A stretch of DNA of 64,000 bases from Streptomyces sp. MJM8645 (lineage in GTDB: Bacteria; Actinomycetota; Actinomycetes; Streptomycetales; Streptomycetaceae): the NCBI RefSeq assembly GCF_001625365.1, contig NZ_LJJF01000003.1:124001-188000 (forward strand), written 5' to 3'. Positions within the stretch are counted from its first letter, which is position 1. Every line of letters begins with the position of its first letter. Made by a program: the position numbers and the translations under genes. Below the pieces are notes generated by a model. The model was not told the origin of the DNA and made no database searches. It saw only the letters and a list, made by a program, of their open reading frames with translations. This document shows, in pieces, positions 7,881-17,241 of the stretch.

Positions 7881-7953
7881 CGCGGCATGTCTACAGCGAC
7901 GGCCCTCACCTCGCAACGGGATTCCGCTGCCCCGCCGGCCGGGGGCTCGCCCG

Positions 7954-8442
7954 TCAGCCGAACCGGAACACCCGGTCGGGCCAACTGCCCTCGGGCGTCG
8001 CGCCGTCGAGGGCCTCGCTGATCGTCCGTTCCTCGTAGGCGAAGTGGGATTCCATGATCGCCGTGAGGCCGTCGAGTTCGCGCCCGACCGCTTCCAGTCC
8101 TTCGCCGGGCGGTTCGGCCGATTCGGCGGCGTGGTCGGCGAGTTCGCGCACCCGGGTGAGGATGGCGGCGATCATCTCGTGGTCCTCGACGAGTTTGGCG
8201 ACCGTCCCGGCGAGCTGCGGGCGTTCGCGTACCAGCTGGGCGAACATGCCCTCGTCCTCGCCCTGGTGGTGTGCCGTCAGTGCGGCGCAGAAGGCCAGGC
8301 AGTGGGTGCGCAGTGCGTCGTCGTCCGGGCGGCGCTGTCCGATCCCGGCTCTGATGCGGCCGACCTGGCGGCGCAGTTCCTGGTGTGCTCGGGAGAGTTG
8401 AAGGCTCAGGGCGACCACGCGGTCGCCGTCATGGGAAGCCAC
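7954..8442 (-). CDS. Hemerythrin HHE-type cation-binding protein
   Basis: A four-helix-bundle pattern with the spaced His/Glu ligands of HHE domains: LSRAHQELRRQ, HCLAFCAALTAHHQGED, LVEDHEMIAAIL and MESHFAYEERTI. These proteins bind a di-iron centre and act in oxygen, NO or iron handling. The GTG at 8442 is my best start; the frame is open to 8523, but the extra N-terminus looks unlike the family. Confidence 0.75.
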   Translation of the reverse strand: MASHDGDRVVALSLQLSRAHQELRRQVGRIRAGIGQRRPDDDALRTHCLAFCAALTAHHQGEDEGMFAQLVRERPQLAGTVAKLVEDHEMIAAILTRVRELADHAAESAEPPGEGLEAVGRELDGLTAIMESHFAYEERTISEALDGATPEGSWPDRVFRFG

Positions 8443-8634
8443 GGGAGGCGGCCCCTTCGGTTCCACACCTCCATGCCTGACGCTGTCCGCCACCGGCACG
8501 CGATGCTGGCGCCATCCGATCACGGGCCGCGGCGCCGGGGCAAGCGCCGCCGCGGCAGCGGCCGGTGGCCCCGGGCCCGGGCGGGCGGGCCGGGGCCGGG
8601 CGGGCGGGCCGGGGGCGGCGCGACGGCCCCGGCC

Positions 8635-9261
8635 CTACGCGGGGCCGGCGGGGGCGGTGGGGGTGGTCAGGCGGTGGCGGGCGGCGGCGAGGAGTTCGTC
8701 GGACAGGGCGGGGTCCTCGCTGGCGCGGGCCAGGAGGAGCGCGCCGACCATGGTGGACAGGTCGGCGAGGGCGCTCTCGCGTTCGGCGGCGTCGGGCAGG
8801 TGCTGGAAGCCGTCGGCCAGGTCGCGCAGTCCGGCGGTGAAGGCGGTGCGCAGCGGGGAGCCGGGTTCGGCGCGGGCCGCGTCGGCGGCCAGGGCTGCGG
8901 CGGCGCAGCCCTGGCCGGGGTTGTCGCGGTGGAGGGTGGAGAGGTAGCGGGCGAGGAACTCGGCGCGGGGGCTTGGGTGTTGGGGAGCGGGCGCGTCGGG
9001 GGCGGGGTCGTCGGCGGGCGGATCGTCGGCGAGGCGGTCCATGGCTTCGCGGCGTTCGGTGAAGGCGGCTGTGAGGGCTTGGGCGACGAGATCGTCCTTG
9101 GAGGCGAAGTGCCGGTAGAAGCCGCCGTGCGTCAGGCCTGCGGCGGCCATCGCCTGGGGGACGCTGACCTGGTCGGAGCCCTGCTCCCGGATCAGTCTGG
9201 CGGTGTGGTCGATCACCTCCTGGCGGTGGCGTTCGGCCTCGGCCCGTGACACGCGGGGCAT
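8635..9261 (-). CDS. TetR-family repressor
   Basis: A 208-residue protein with an N-terminal TetR helix-turn-helix (VSVPQAMAAAGLTHGGFYRH, about residues 32-51, then FASKDDLV) and an alpha-helical ligand domain containing a single Cys (GQGCAAAALAAD), as in TetR_C_16 or NemR-like members. It diverges from the SDR/tautomerase pair. A perfect 8-bp inverted repeat lies in the intergenic space (9329-9354). I infer repression of the neighbouring enzymes, relieved by a small electrophile or enone. Confidence 0.85.
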   Translation of the reverse strand: MPRVSRAEAERHRQEVIDHTARLIREQGSDQVSVPQAMAAAGLTHGGFYRHFASKDDLVAQALTAAFTERREAMDRLADDPPADDPAPDAPAPQHPSPRAEFLARYLSTLHRDNPGQGCAAAALAADAARAEPGSPLRTAFTAGLRDLADGFQHLPDAAERESALADLSTMVGALLLARASEDPALSDELLAAARHRLTTPTAPAGPA

Positions 9262-9328
9262 GCCTGCGTTCCTTTCCTCGTCCTGCGGTGGTGGTGGTCC
9301 TACTTTCCCATCCGGGCTTCCCCATCCA

Positions 9329-9354
9329 GTTTAGATGATGGTAATAATCTAAAC
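9329..9354. promoter_or_regulatory. Putative TetR operator
   Basis: GTTTAGAT and ATCTAAAC form a perfect 8-bp inverted repeat with a 10-base spacer, a strikingly AT-rich island in the 145-bp divergent promoter between the TetR and SDR genes. Confidence 0.7.
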
Positions 9355-9406
9355 GTTGCGGTGCCCCGGCTGCGGGCACCGCCTTCCGAGAGCGAGGAAC
9401 ACGCAC

Positions 9407-10108
9407 ATGACCGTGATCGACGGCTCCACCGCCCTGGTCACCGGAGGCCTGCGCGGCCTCGGCCGGGCGTTCGTCGGGGAACTGCTGGCGCGCGGCGCGA
9501 AGAAGGTCTACGCCACCGCCCGCACCCCCGTGCCCAGCGAGGACGCGCGGGTGGAGGTCCTCGCCCTGGACGTCACCGACGACGCCTCGGTGGCCGCCCT
9601 GGCCGAGCGCGTCCAGGACGTCGACGTCGTCTTCAACAACGCCGGCGTCCTGTACCCGGGAGCGCTGCTCACCGCCGACCTGCGGCAGGTCCAGGAGACC
9701 TTCGACACCAACGTCCTGGGCCCGCTGCGCATCGCCCGGGCCTTCGCGCCGGTGCTGGCGGCCCGTGGCGGCGGGGCGCTGGTCGACATCCACTCCGCGC
9801 TGTCCTGGGGCGCGGGCGCCGGCGCCTACGGCGCCTCCAAGGCCGCCCTGTGGTCCCTGACCAACTCCCTGCGCCTGGAGCTCGCCGCCCAGCACACCCA
9901 GGTCGTCGGCGTGCACTTGGGCTTCGCGGACACCGAGATGGTGGCGGCCCTGCCCGTCGACAAGATCCCGGCCCCCGAGGTGGCCCGCATCGTCCTGGAC
10001 GGCGTCGAGCGCGGCGATCGCGAAGTCCTCGTCGACGACCTCACCCGGGCGCTCAAGTCCGCGCTCCCCGGCCCGGTGGAGGGCCTCACCATCCCCATCC
10101 GCCGCTGA
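9407..10108 (+). CDS. Short-chain dehydrogenase/reductase
   Basis: A 233-residue classical SDR: cofactor motif TGGLRGLGRAF (TGxxxGxG) near residues 12-22, NNAG, catalytic Ser in IHSALSWGAG, and YGASK (YxxxK). An oxidoreductase of unknown substrate using NAD(P)H, cytosolic. The ATG at 9407 follows GAGGAAC. It is the first gene of a probable two-gene operon with the tautomerase and is likely controlled by the divergent TetR protein. Confidence 0.85.
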   Translation: MTVIDGSTALVTGGLRGLGRAFVGELLARGAKKVYATARTPVPSEDARVEVLALDVTDDASVAALAERVQDVDVVFNNAGVLYPGALLTADLRQVQETFDTNVLGPLRIARAFAPVLAARGGGALVDIHSALSWGAGAGAYGASKAALWSLTNSLRLELAAQHTQVVGVHLGFADTEMVAALPVDKIPAPEVARIVLDGVERGDREVLVDDLTRALKSALPGPVEGLTIPIRR

Positions 10109-10183
10109 ACCGCACCCCGCCGAACCCGCCGAAACCCGCCGGCCACCGCCGGCCACCGCCGGCCGACACCGAGGAGAACACCC

Positions 10184-10606
10184 ATGCCGCTGTGGCACGT
10201 CTACCACCCTCCCGGCACCTACACCCCCGGGCAGAAGCAACAGCTCGCCGCCGACATCACCGGGTTCTACACCCGCTTCGGACTGCCGAAGTTCTACGTG
10301 ATGACGCTCTTCCACGAGATCGGCGCCGACTCCTTCCACGTGGGCGACCAGCCCGCGCACGACGCGGTGCGGATCGTGGTCGAGCACATCGCCCGGCACA
10401 CCGAGGACCCCGACCTGCGCAAGCGCACCCGGGAGGCCCTCGCCGCCCTCCTCGCGCCCCACACCACCGGGCGCGGCCTGTACTGCGAGTTCCACATCGA
10501 CGAGACGCCCCGGGACCTGTGGATGATGGACGGGATCTCCCCGCCCCCGCCCCAGAGCGAGGCCGAACAGCTGTGGGCCCGCGAGAACCGCCCGATCCCC
10601 TACTGA
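10184..10606 (+). CDS. Tautomerase-superfamily enzyme (cis-CaaD/Cg10062-like)
   Basis: A 140-residue protein beginning MPLWHVYHPPGTYTPGQKQ. After Met removal Pro-1 is the catalytic base typical of the tautomerase superfamily. The length and the central MTLFHEIGADSFHVG segment match the long cis-CaaD-like group (Tautomerase_3) rather than the 60-residue 4-OT group. It probably acts on an enol or unsaturated acid related to the substrate of the SDR 75 bp upstream. Confidence 0.75.
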   Translation: MPLWHVYHPPGTYTPGQKQQLAADITGFYTRFGLPKFYVMTLFHEIGADSFHVGDQPAHDAVRIVVEHIARHTEDPDLRKRTREALAALLAPHTTGRGLYCEFHIDETPRDLWMMDGISPPPPQSEAEQLWARENRPIPY

Positions 10607-10663
10607 TCCCCGACTGATCTCCTGCCGGCCTCCCGCCGGCGGGAGCCTCGGCACGGCGCCGTC

Positions 10664-10692
10664 GTGGGAAGTCGGACAGGCCGACTTCCCAC
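10664..10692. repeat. Palindromic element, copy 3
   Basis: A perfect 12-bp inverted repeat, GTGGGAAGTCGG with CCGACTTCCCAC, and a 5-base loop between the convergent tautomerase and HAD genes. It could double as a bidirectional terminator. Confidence 0.85.
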
Positions 10693-10751
10693 TCCAGGAC
10701 CCACCGACCCGGCACCCCGCGGGCGGTGGGTCCTGGCGGATCCAGGCAGGT

Positions 10752-11465
10752 TCAGGCGTCGAGGGCGGCAGGTAGGTCGTCGAGAGTGTGCAGGACGCGG
10801 ACGCCGTCCGCGACCGGGGCGGCGCAGCGGGCCCGGTCGAGCCAGTACGCGCGCAGTCCCGCGTCGCGGGCCCCCACGGCGTCGAGGGTGTACTTGTCGC
10901 CGACGTAGGCGACCTCCCCCGGCGCGAGCCCGAGGACGGCGCACCCGGCGAGGAAGATGCCGGGTGCGGGTTTGGCCTCGCCGTACTGGTCGGAGCAGAC
11001 CAGGGTGTCACCGAAGTAGGGCAGCAGGCCGACGGCCCGCAGCTTGTGGCGCTGGTGGTCCGCGCTGGAGTTGGAGACGATCCCGAGGCGGTAGCCGGGT
11101 GCGAGCCTGGCGAGGGCGGGCCCGGCGTCCGGGAAGGCCGCCCAGGCCGCATCGCGGTGGGCCGTGTAGCCGGCGAACCAGGCGGCGGCCTCGCGGTCGG
11201 GCATGTCGGCGGCGTCCTGGCCGAGGTGGTCGAGGAAGCGCCGGACGCGTTCGTACTGCTGGCCGGTGAAGGTGAGTTCGCCGGCGAGGAAGCGTGCGTA
11301 CTGGGCCTCCATGACGGTGCGCCACAGCGCCAGGGCCGCCCCGGGATCCGGGAAGCGGTCGAGCAGCCGCTGGTCCCGCAGGTGGGCGAGGATGCCGGTC
11401 TCCTCCGAGCCGGAATAGTCGAACAGGGTGTCGTCGACGTCGAAGAGCACGCCCCTGATCGGCAC
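10752..11465 (-). CDS. HAD-superfamily hydrolase
   Basis: A 237-residue protein with all HAD motifs: FDVDDTLFD (nucleophile Asp 9 and acid Asp 11), IVSNSS (motif II), EAKPAP (motif III Lys) and VGDKYTLDAVGA (motif IV). The helical cap between motifs I and II is typical of subclass I phosphatases and dehalogenases. It probably hydrolyses a small phosphomonoester; the substrate is not predictable. A single gene. Confidence 0.85.
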   Translation of the reverse strand: MPIRGVLFDVDDTLFDYSGSEETGILAHLRDQRLLDRFPDPGAALALWRTVMEAQYARFLAGELTFTGQQYERVRRFLDHLGQDAADMPDREAAAWFAGYTAHRDAAWAAFPDAGPALARLAPGYRLGIVSNSSADHQRHKLRAVGLLPYFGDTLVCSDQYGEAKPAPGIFLAGCAVLGLAPGEVAYVGDKYTLDAVGARDAGLRAYWLDRARCAAPVADGVRVLHTLDDLPAALDA

Positions 11466-11601
11466 GCCGCCACCCCATTCCCGGTCCGGTTTCCCGCCGG
11501 GGTGAGCATCCCACGCATGCGGGCGGGCCCGGGGGGCGGGGTTCAGCGGGCGGGGTGGTCATGGGCCCACGGCGGCGGGTCGGGCCCTGCAGGCAGTGGG
11601 T

Positions 11602-11937
11602 TCAGCCGGCGGAGACGGCAGGCGCACCGGTGAGGAGGGCGTCGAGCAGGCCGGGGAAGCGGGCGTCGAGGTCGGTGCGGCGCAGGCTGACGAAGCGGTT
11701 GCGCCCGGCGACGCGGGTGGTGGTGACGCCGGCCTCGCGCAGGACGCGCATGTGGTGGGAGACGGTCGACTTGTGGAGGTGCTCCAGGCCCAGGTCGCGG
11801 GGGGCGCAGGAGTGTTCGGCGCCGTCGGCGTAGCTGAGCAGCAGGGTCATCCGGACGGGGTCGCCGAGGGCGTGCAGGACCGTGACGAGGTCGATGTCGG
11901 CGGTGGTGGGCTGGGGCAGCCGCTCGTCTTCGGTCAT
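11602..11937 (-). CDS. ArsR-type repressor divergent from MFS gene
   Basis: A 111-residue winged helix protein: LHALGDPVRMTLLLSYADG, then HLHKSTVSHHMRVLREAGVT (recognition helix) and the wing VAGRNRFVSLRR. Its single-domain ArsR architecture lacks the usual metal-binding CxC at the recognition helix, so the signal is probably organic. A palindrome with flanking half-sites lies before the divergent MFS exporter gene. Confidence 0.8.
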   Translation of the reverse strand: MTEDERLPQPTTADIDLVTVLHALGDPVRMTLLLSYADGAEHSCAPRDLGLEHLHKSTVSHHMRVLREAGVTTTRVAGRNRFVSLRRTDLDARFPGLLDALLTGAPAVSAG

Positions 11938-11966
11938 GGCGCGTGATCCTCGTCGGGTCGTCGATG

Positions 11967-12031
11967 GTTTGACAATCATCCACCCATCCCTAGTGTTTGA
12001 CGAGCGTCAAACTGTTGCCCTATCGTCAAAC
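11967..12031. promoter_or_regulatory. Operator cluster of GTTTGAC half-sites
   Basis: Four copies of the heptamer GTTTGAC or its complement occur: 11967-11973, 11995-12001, 12006-12012 (complement) and 12025-12031 (complement). The middle pair is a perfect palindrome with a 4-base spacer, consistent with one ArsR dimer site plus outer half-sites covering both divergent promoters. Confidence 0.7.
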
Positions 12032-12048
12032 AATCGGGGGGCTTTTCC

Positions 12049-13248
12049 ATGCCCGTACGCCTGCTCCTGCTCGCCCTCGGCACCTTCGCCATGGGCACCG
12101 ACTCGATGGTCGTCGCCGGCATCCTCGGCCCGATCGCCGCCGACCTGGGAGTGTCCGTGCCGGCCGCGGGCCAGCTGGTCACCGTCTTCGCGCTCGGCTA
12201 CGCGCTGCTGGCCCCGGCGCTGGCCGCGCTCACCGCCCGCTGGCCGCGCCGGCGGCTGCTACTGACCGCGCTCGCGGTGTTCAGCGCGGCCAACGCACTC
12301 AGCGCGCTCGCCCCGAACTACGGGCTGCTGCTGGCCACCCGGGTCCTGGCGGCCGCCGGGGCCGCGCTGTACACGCCGACCGCCAACGCGGTGGCCACCA
12401 CCCTGGTCGCCCCCGAGCGGCGCGGACGGGCGCTGGCCACCGTGCTGGGCGGGATGACGGCGGCCACCGCGCTGGGCGTGCCGCTGGGCACCTGGGTGGG
12501 GCGCGGCGACTGGCGGATGACGATGTGGCTGGTCACCGCGCTGGGCGTGGCGGCGCTGGCGGGGCTGGCGCTGCTGCTGCGCGACCTGCCGGCGCCGGTG
12601 GCGGCGCCGGGGCTGCGGGCGCGCCTGGCCCCGCTGGGGCAGCGGCGGGTGCTGGGGGCGGCGGCCACCACGCTGGCGTTCTTCCTGGCCTTCCAGTGCG
12701 TCTACATCTACCTGGCCACCGCCGTCTCGGGGGCGACCGGGGGCGACGCGGACCGGCTGAGCCTGGTACTGCTGACGGCGGGCGTGATGTCGGTGGCGGG
12801 CAGCTGGCTGGGCGGGCGCCTGGTGGACCGGGTCGGGGTGCGGCGGGTGCTGCTGACCGGCTCGACGGTGGCGGCGGGCGCGTTCGCCGCGCTGCCCTGG
12901 CTGGGGCGCAGCATGCCGGGGGCGCTGGTGTACGCGGCGGTGGTGCCGCTGGCGGGGTGGGCGGTGTCGGTGGCGCTGCCGCACCGGCTGGCGTCGATCG
13001 ATCCGGGGAACGCGCCGCTGCTGATCTCGCTGAACAGCAGTGCGCTGTACCTGGGGACGGCGGCCGGGGGCGTGGCGGGCAGTGCGGCGATCGCGGTGCT
13101 GGGCGGGCGGTGGTTCCCGTTCGCGGCGGCGGGGCTGGCGCTGGTGGCGGCGGTGACGGCGGCGGCGACCACGCGGGACGCGCGGGCGGGTGCGCCGGCG
13201 GCGGCGGAGGTGGCGACGGTGCCGGCGCCGGCACCGTCGCGGTCCTGA
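12049..13248 (+). CDS. Major facilitator superfamily exporter
   Basis: A 399-residue integral membrane protein with about 12 hydrophobic segments, resembling DHA1-type (AraJ/CmlR-like) drug:H+ antiporters. The N-half has FAMGTDSMVVAGILGPIAAD and the cytoplasmic loop has TARWPRRRLLL. It probably exports a small hydrophobic compound. Divergent from the ArsR repressor, with the GTTTGAC operators between. The ATG at 12049 starts directly at the first helix. Confidence 0.85.
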   Translation: MPVRLLLLALGTFAMGTDSMVVAGILGPIAADLGVSVPAAGQLVTVFALGYALLAPALAALTARWPRRRLLLTALAVFSAANALSALAPNYGLLLATRVLAAAGAALYTPTANAVATTLVAPERRGRALATVLGGMTAATALGVPLGTWVGRGDWRMTMWLVTALGVAALAGLALLLRDLPAPVAAPGLRARLAPLGQRRVLGAAATTLAFFLAFQCVYIYLATAVSGATGGDADRLSLVLLTAGVMSVAGSWLGGRLVDRVGVRRVLLTGSTVAAGAFAALPWLGRSMPGALVYAAVVPLAGWAVSVALPHRLASIDPGNAPLLISLNSSALYLGTAAGGVAGSAAIAVLGGRWFPFAAAGLALVAAVTAAATTRDARAGAPAAAEVATVPAPAPSRS

Positions 13249-13285
13249 TCCTCGAACAGGCGGGGGCCCTCAGCGGGCGGGGGTC

Positions 13286-13690
13286 TCAGCGGGCGGAGCC
13301 GAGGTTGCGGTCGGCCTCGGCTCCGGCGAGCAGCAGGGTGGTCTCCTCGATGCGGCACAGGCGTCCGCAGGGGGCGTACCGGCCGAAGAGGTAGACCTCC
13401 ATGGAGACCCGGGTGCCGTCGGTCTTGAGGACGTCGACGGTGTGCCGGGTGGCGGTGCGGTCGCCGTCGTGGAGTTCCTCGTGGACCTGGACGCGGCCGG
13501 AGGCGACCACGGCGCGCAGGTGGCGGATGTGGTCGGTGAAGGCGGCGCGGTCGTCCCAGCGGCCGTCGGTGCGCTGGCGGTAGTCGGGGGTGAAGTGGCG
13601 CTCGACGGCGGTCTCCAGGTCGAGGCCGGGGGTGAAGAGCAGGTCGTCGAGGGCGGCGGCGATGGTGGTGCGGGGGGCGGTGGCGGGCAT
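13286..13690 (-). CDS. NTF2-like (SnoaL-type) protein
   Basis: A 134-residue protein with the cone-shaped alpha+beta barrel pattern of NTF2-like proteins (ALDDLLFTPGLDLETAVERH, then YRQRTDGRWDDRAAF, HELHDGD-type strands and FGRYAPCGRLCRIEET). Such proteins may be isomerases, hydrolases or small-molecule binders. It is divergent from the MarR gene with two operator palindromes between, so it is probably the MarR target. The ATG at 13690 has GGAACC-type upstream sequence. Confidence 0.7.
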   Translation of the reverse strand: MPATAPRTTIAAALDDLLFTPGLDLETAVERHFTPDYRQRTDGRWDDRAAFTDHIRHLRAVVASGRVQVHEELHDGDRTATRHTVDVLKTDGTRVSMEVYLFGRYAPCGRLCRIEETTLLLAGAEADRNLGSAR

Positions 13691-13718
13691 GGGGGTTCCC
13701 TTCTCGGAATCCGGCAAT

Positions 13719-13779
13719 GCGTGCGTGGCGCACGCTTCATGGGGTGAGCGTACCCCAGGAACGCGTGCGCCGCGCACGC
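13719..13779. promoter_or_regulatory. Twin MarR operator palindromes
   Basis: Two 17-bp palindromes of form GCGTGCG-N3-CGCACGC lie at 13719-13735 and 13763-13779, centres 44 bp apart (about four helical turns, same DNA face). They fill the space between the divergent NTF2-like and MarR genes. Confidence 0.75.
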
Positions 13780-13791
13780 TATGATCGAGGG

Positions 13792-14286
13792 GTGGACCAC
13801 TCCCCCGAAATCCCCGACCCCGAGACCAAGACCGACCCGGAGGCCGCCCCCGGCCTCGGGGACACCGTCGCCCAAGCCCTGGCCGTCCTGCTGCGCCGCC
13901 CCGCCCGCGCCACGCTCTACCGGCGCCTGACCGAGGGCCTGGGCGAGGCGGTGGACGAGGTCACCTACCCCGTGCTCTCCGGCCTGGCCCGCACCGGGGC
14001 GCGCAGCGCCGCCGACCTGGCCGCCGAGATCGGCCTGGACCGCTCCGGGGTCAGCCGCCGCGCCACCCGTCTGGAGGAGGCCGGGCTGCTGCGCCGCGAG
14101 GCCGACCCGCACGATCAGCGCGCCACCCTGCTGACCCTGACCGGCGCGGGCGAGCGCACCGTGGCGGTGATGCGCGGGCGCCTGGCCGGCGGCATCGAGG
14201 AGGCGCTCGCCTCCTGGCCGCCCGGGGAGGCCGAGGCGTTCGCCCGGTCGCTGCGGCGCTTCACCGAGCAGGGCCCGTTCGGCTGA
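13792..14286 (+). CDS. MarR-family regulator
   Basis: A 164-residue winged-helix protein: SAADLAAEIGLDRSGVSRRA (helix-turn-helix), TRLEEAGLLRREADPHDQRA (recognition and wing, with the DxRA signature), and helical dimer ends. A GTG start at 13792 is used because the palindrome ends at 13779 and GAGGGG lies between. Autoregulation and control of the divergent NTF2-like gene are likely. Confidence 0.85.
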   Translation: MDHSPEIPDPETKTDPEAAPGLGDTVAQALAVLLRRPARATLYRRLTEGLGEAVDEVTYPVLSGLARTGARSAADLAAEIGLDRSGVSRRATRLEEAGLLRREADPHDQRATLLTLTGAGERTVAVMRGRLAGGIEEALASWPPGEAEAFARSLRRFTEQGPFG

Positions 14287-14398
14287 GCACGAGGCGCGCG
14301 GGCGACGGGCGCGCGGGGCGGCGAGGTCAAGGGGCGGCGAGGTCAAGGGACAGCGGGGCGCGCGGGACAGCGCCGTGAGGGCGAGGGGCCCGGAAAAC

Positions 14399-14438
14399 GC
14401 GGGTGCCCCGGGCCGGGGAACCGGTCCGGGGCACCCGC
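14399..14438 (-). terminator. Terminator of pgm
   Basis: A 16-bp stem (14399-14414 with 14423-14438, one G-T pair) and 8-base loop, located 11 bases beyond the pgm stop on the minus strand. Confidence 0.8.
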
Positions 14439-14449
14439 GGGCGCGGGGA

Positions 14450-16090
<1,641 letters not shown>

Positions 16091-16218
16091 CCGTCTTCTC
16101 CCGCCAACTTCCCGTACGCGTCCTTGCCCCGTGCCACCGATCGTAGCCAGAACGCGACCGTGCCCCGAACCGCGAGGCGGGGCGGGGCACGGCGGGGCCG
16201 GGGTTCAGGGGCCGGGGT

Positions 16219-16518
16219 TCAGGCGGGCAGCTGCTGGCGGTAGGCGTCCAGGGCGGGGGCGGTGGTGGTGGCGAGGAACTCGGTCACCGTGTAGGCGACC
16301 AGGCCCTCGCGGGCGAAGGGGTCGGTGCGGGTCAGCTCCTCGACCGCGGCGCGGTCCTCGCCCAGCGCGATGATCACCCCGCCCTCGCGCGGCACCTTGC
16401 GGCCCGAGGCGAGGAAGGTGCCGGCCTCGTAGTGCCCGCGCAGCCACTCGACGTGCTGCGGCAGGGCGGCGTCGATGCGCTCCAGCGGGGCGGTGTACGT
16501 CAGCTCAAGTACGAACAT
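16219..16518 (-). CDS. YciI-like protein
   Basis: A 99-residue ferredoxin-like alpha+beta domain typical of YciI/YCII proteins: MFVLELTYTAPLERIDAALP, HVEWLRGHYEAGTFLASGRK and VIIALGEDRAAVEEL, with the conserved His of EWLRGHY-type helices. The Ser-Gly-Arg-Lys loop and the DPFAREG segment are also typical. Probably a small dimeric enzyme of unknown reaction. Confidence 0.8.
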   Translation of the reverse strand: MFVLELTYTAPLERIDAALPQHVEWLRGHYEAGTFLASGRKVPREGGVIIALGEDRAAVEELTRTDPFAREGLVAYTVTEFLATTTAPALDAYRQQLPA

Positions 16519-16797
16519 GCGACCAGGCTAGCCCCGCACGGCAGGGGCCTCGCGGCCGGGGATCCCGGCGTGTACCGAGCCCCATTGTGCCAGTTCAGCG
16601 GGGGGTTTCGGTAGGACGCAGAGCACCCGGATCACACCTTGCCGGGCGGCGGGCGCAGCCCGCAGACTCGTCCGCATCCACTCCTTCGGCCACGCGCCGG
16701 CCCCCTGCCCAGGGCGGCCGGGGCGCGCGCCGTGCTGCGCACGGGCCGTACGGCGCCGCAGGCGGTGGGCGGTGAACGGACGAAGGGGGACGCGAGG

Positions 16798-17178
16798 ATG
16801 ACGGTGCACGAGGACGCGGCACGCAAGGACGCGGCGCACAAGGACACGGCGCACAGGGACCTGGTGCTCAAGGCGCGGGTGCGGCTGCTGAGCCACAACG
16901 AGTGGGTCCTGGACGCCCCGGAGGGGCTGTGGGTGTACCGGGCGCTGTTCCCGGTCAGCCCGCCCGTGTACGCCTACAAGCTCGCCTACGTGCTGTGGAC
17001 GGCGGCCGACTCGCCGCGGGTGGCCCATCTGCCCCAGGCGCGGCGGGCGTTGCTGGAGCAGGCGCGGGCCGCCTGCGTGCACATCCCCGCCGGCGCCCCG
17101 GCCTACCAGATGCGGATGCCGGAGTACATCGCGGCCGCGTTGGCGGGGCTGGAGCAGGAGGGGCGTGCGGGGAGGTAG
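16798..17178 (+). CDS. Hypothetical protein (126 residues)
   Basis: An ATG after GAAGGGGGA supports 16798. An N-terminal charged repeat (ARKDAAHKDTAHRD, three near-copies of a KDxAH unit) precedes a helical domain (VRLLSHNEWVLDAPEGLWVY, then AYKLAYVLWTAADSPRVAHL and AYQMRMPEYIAAALAGLEQE). I do not recognise it. It precedes the secreted flavoprotein gene by 63 bases on the same strand, so cotranscription is possible. Confidence 0.65.
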   Translation: MTVHEDAARKDAAHKDTAHRDLVLKARVRLLSHNEWVLDAPEGLWVYRALFPVSPPVYAYKLAYVLWTAADSPRVAHLPQARRALLEQARAACVHIPAGAPAYQMRMPEYIAAALAGLEQEGRAGR

Positions 17179-17241
17179 GTGGTCGCGGGGTGGTTGCGGT
17201 ACAACAATCCCTATTTGACGACTGATCGGAGAAACGCTGAT

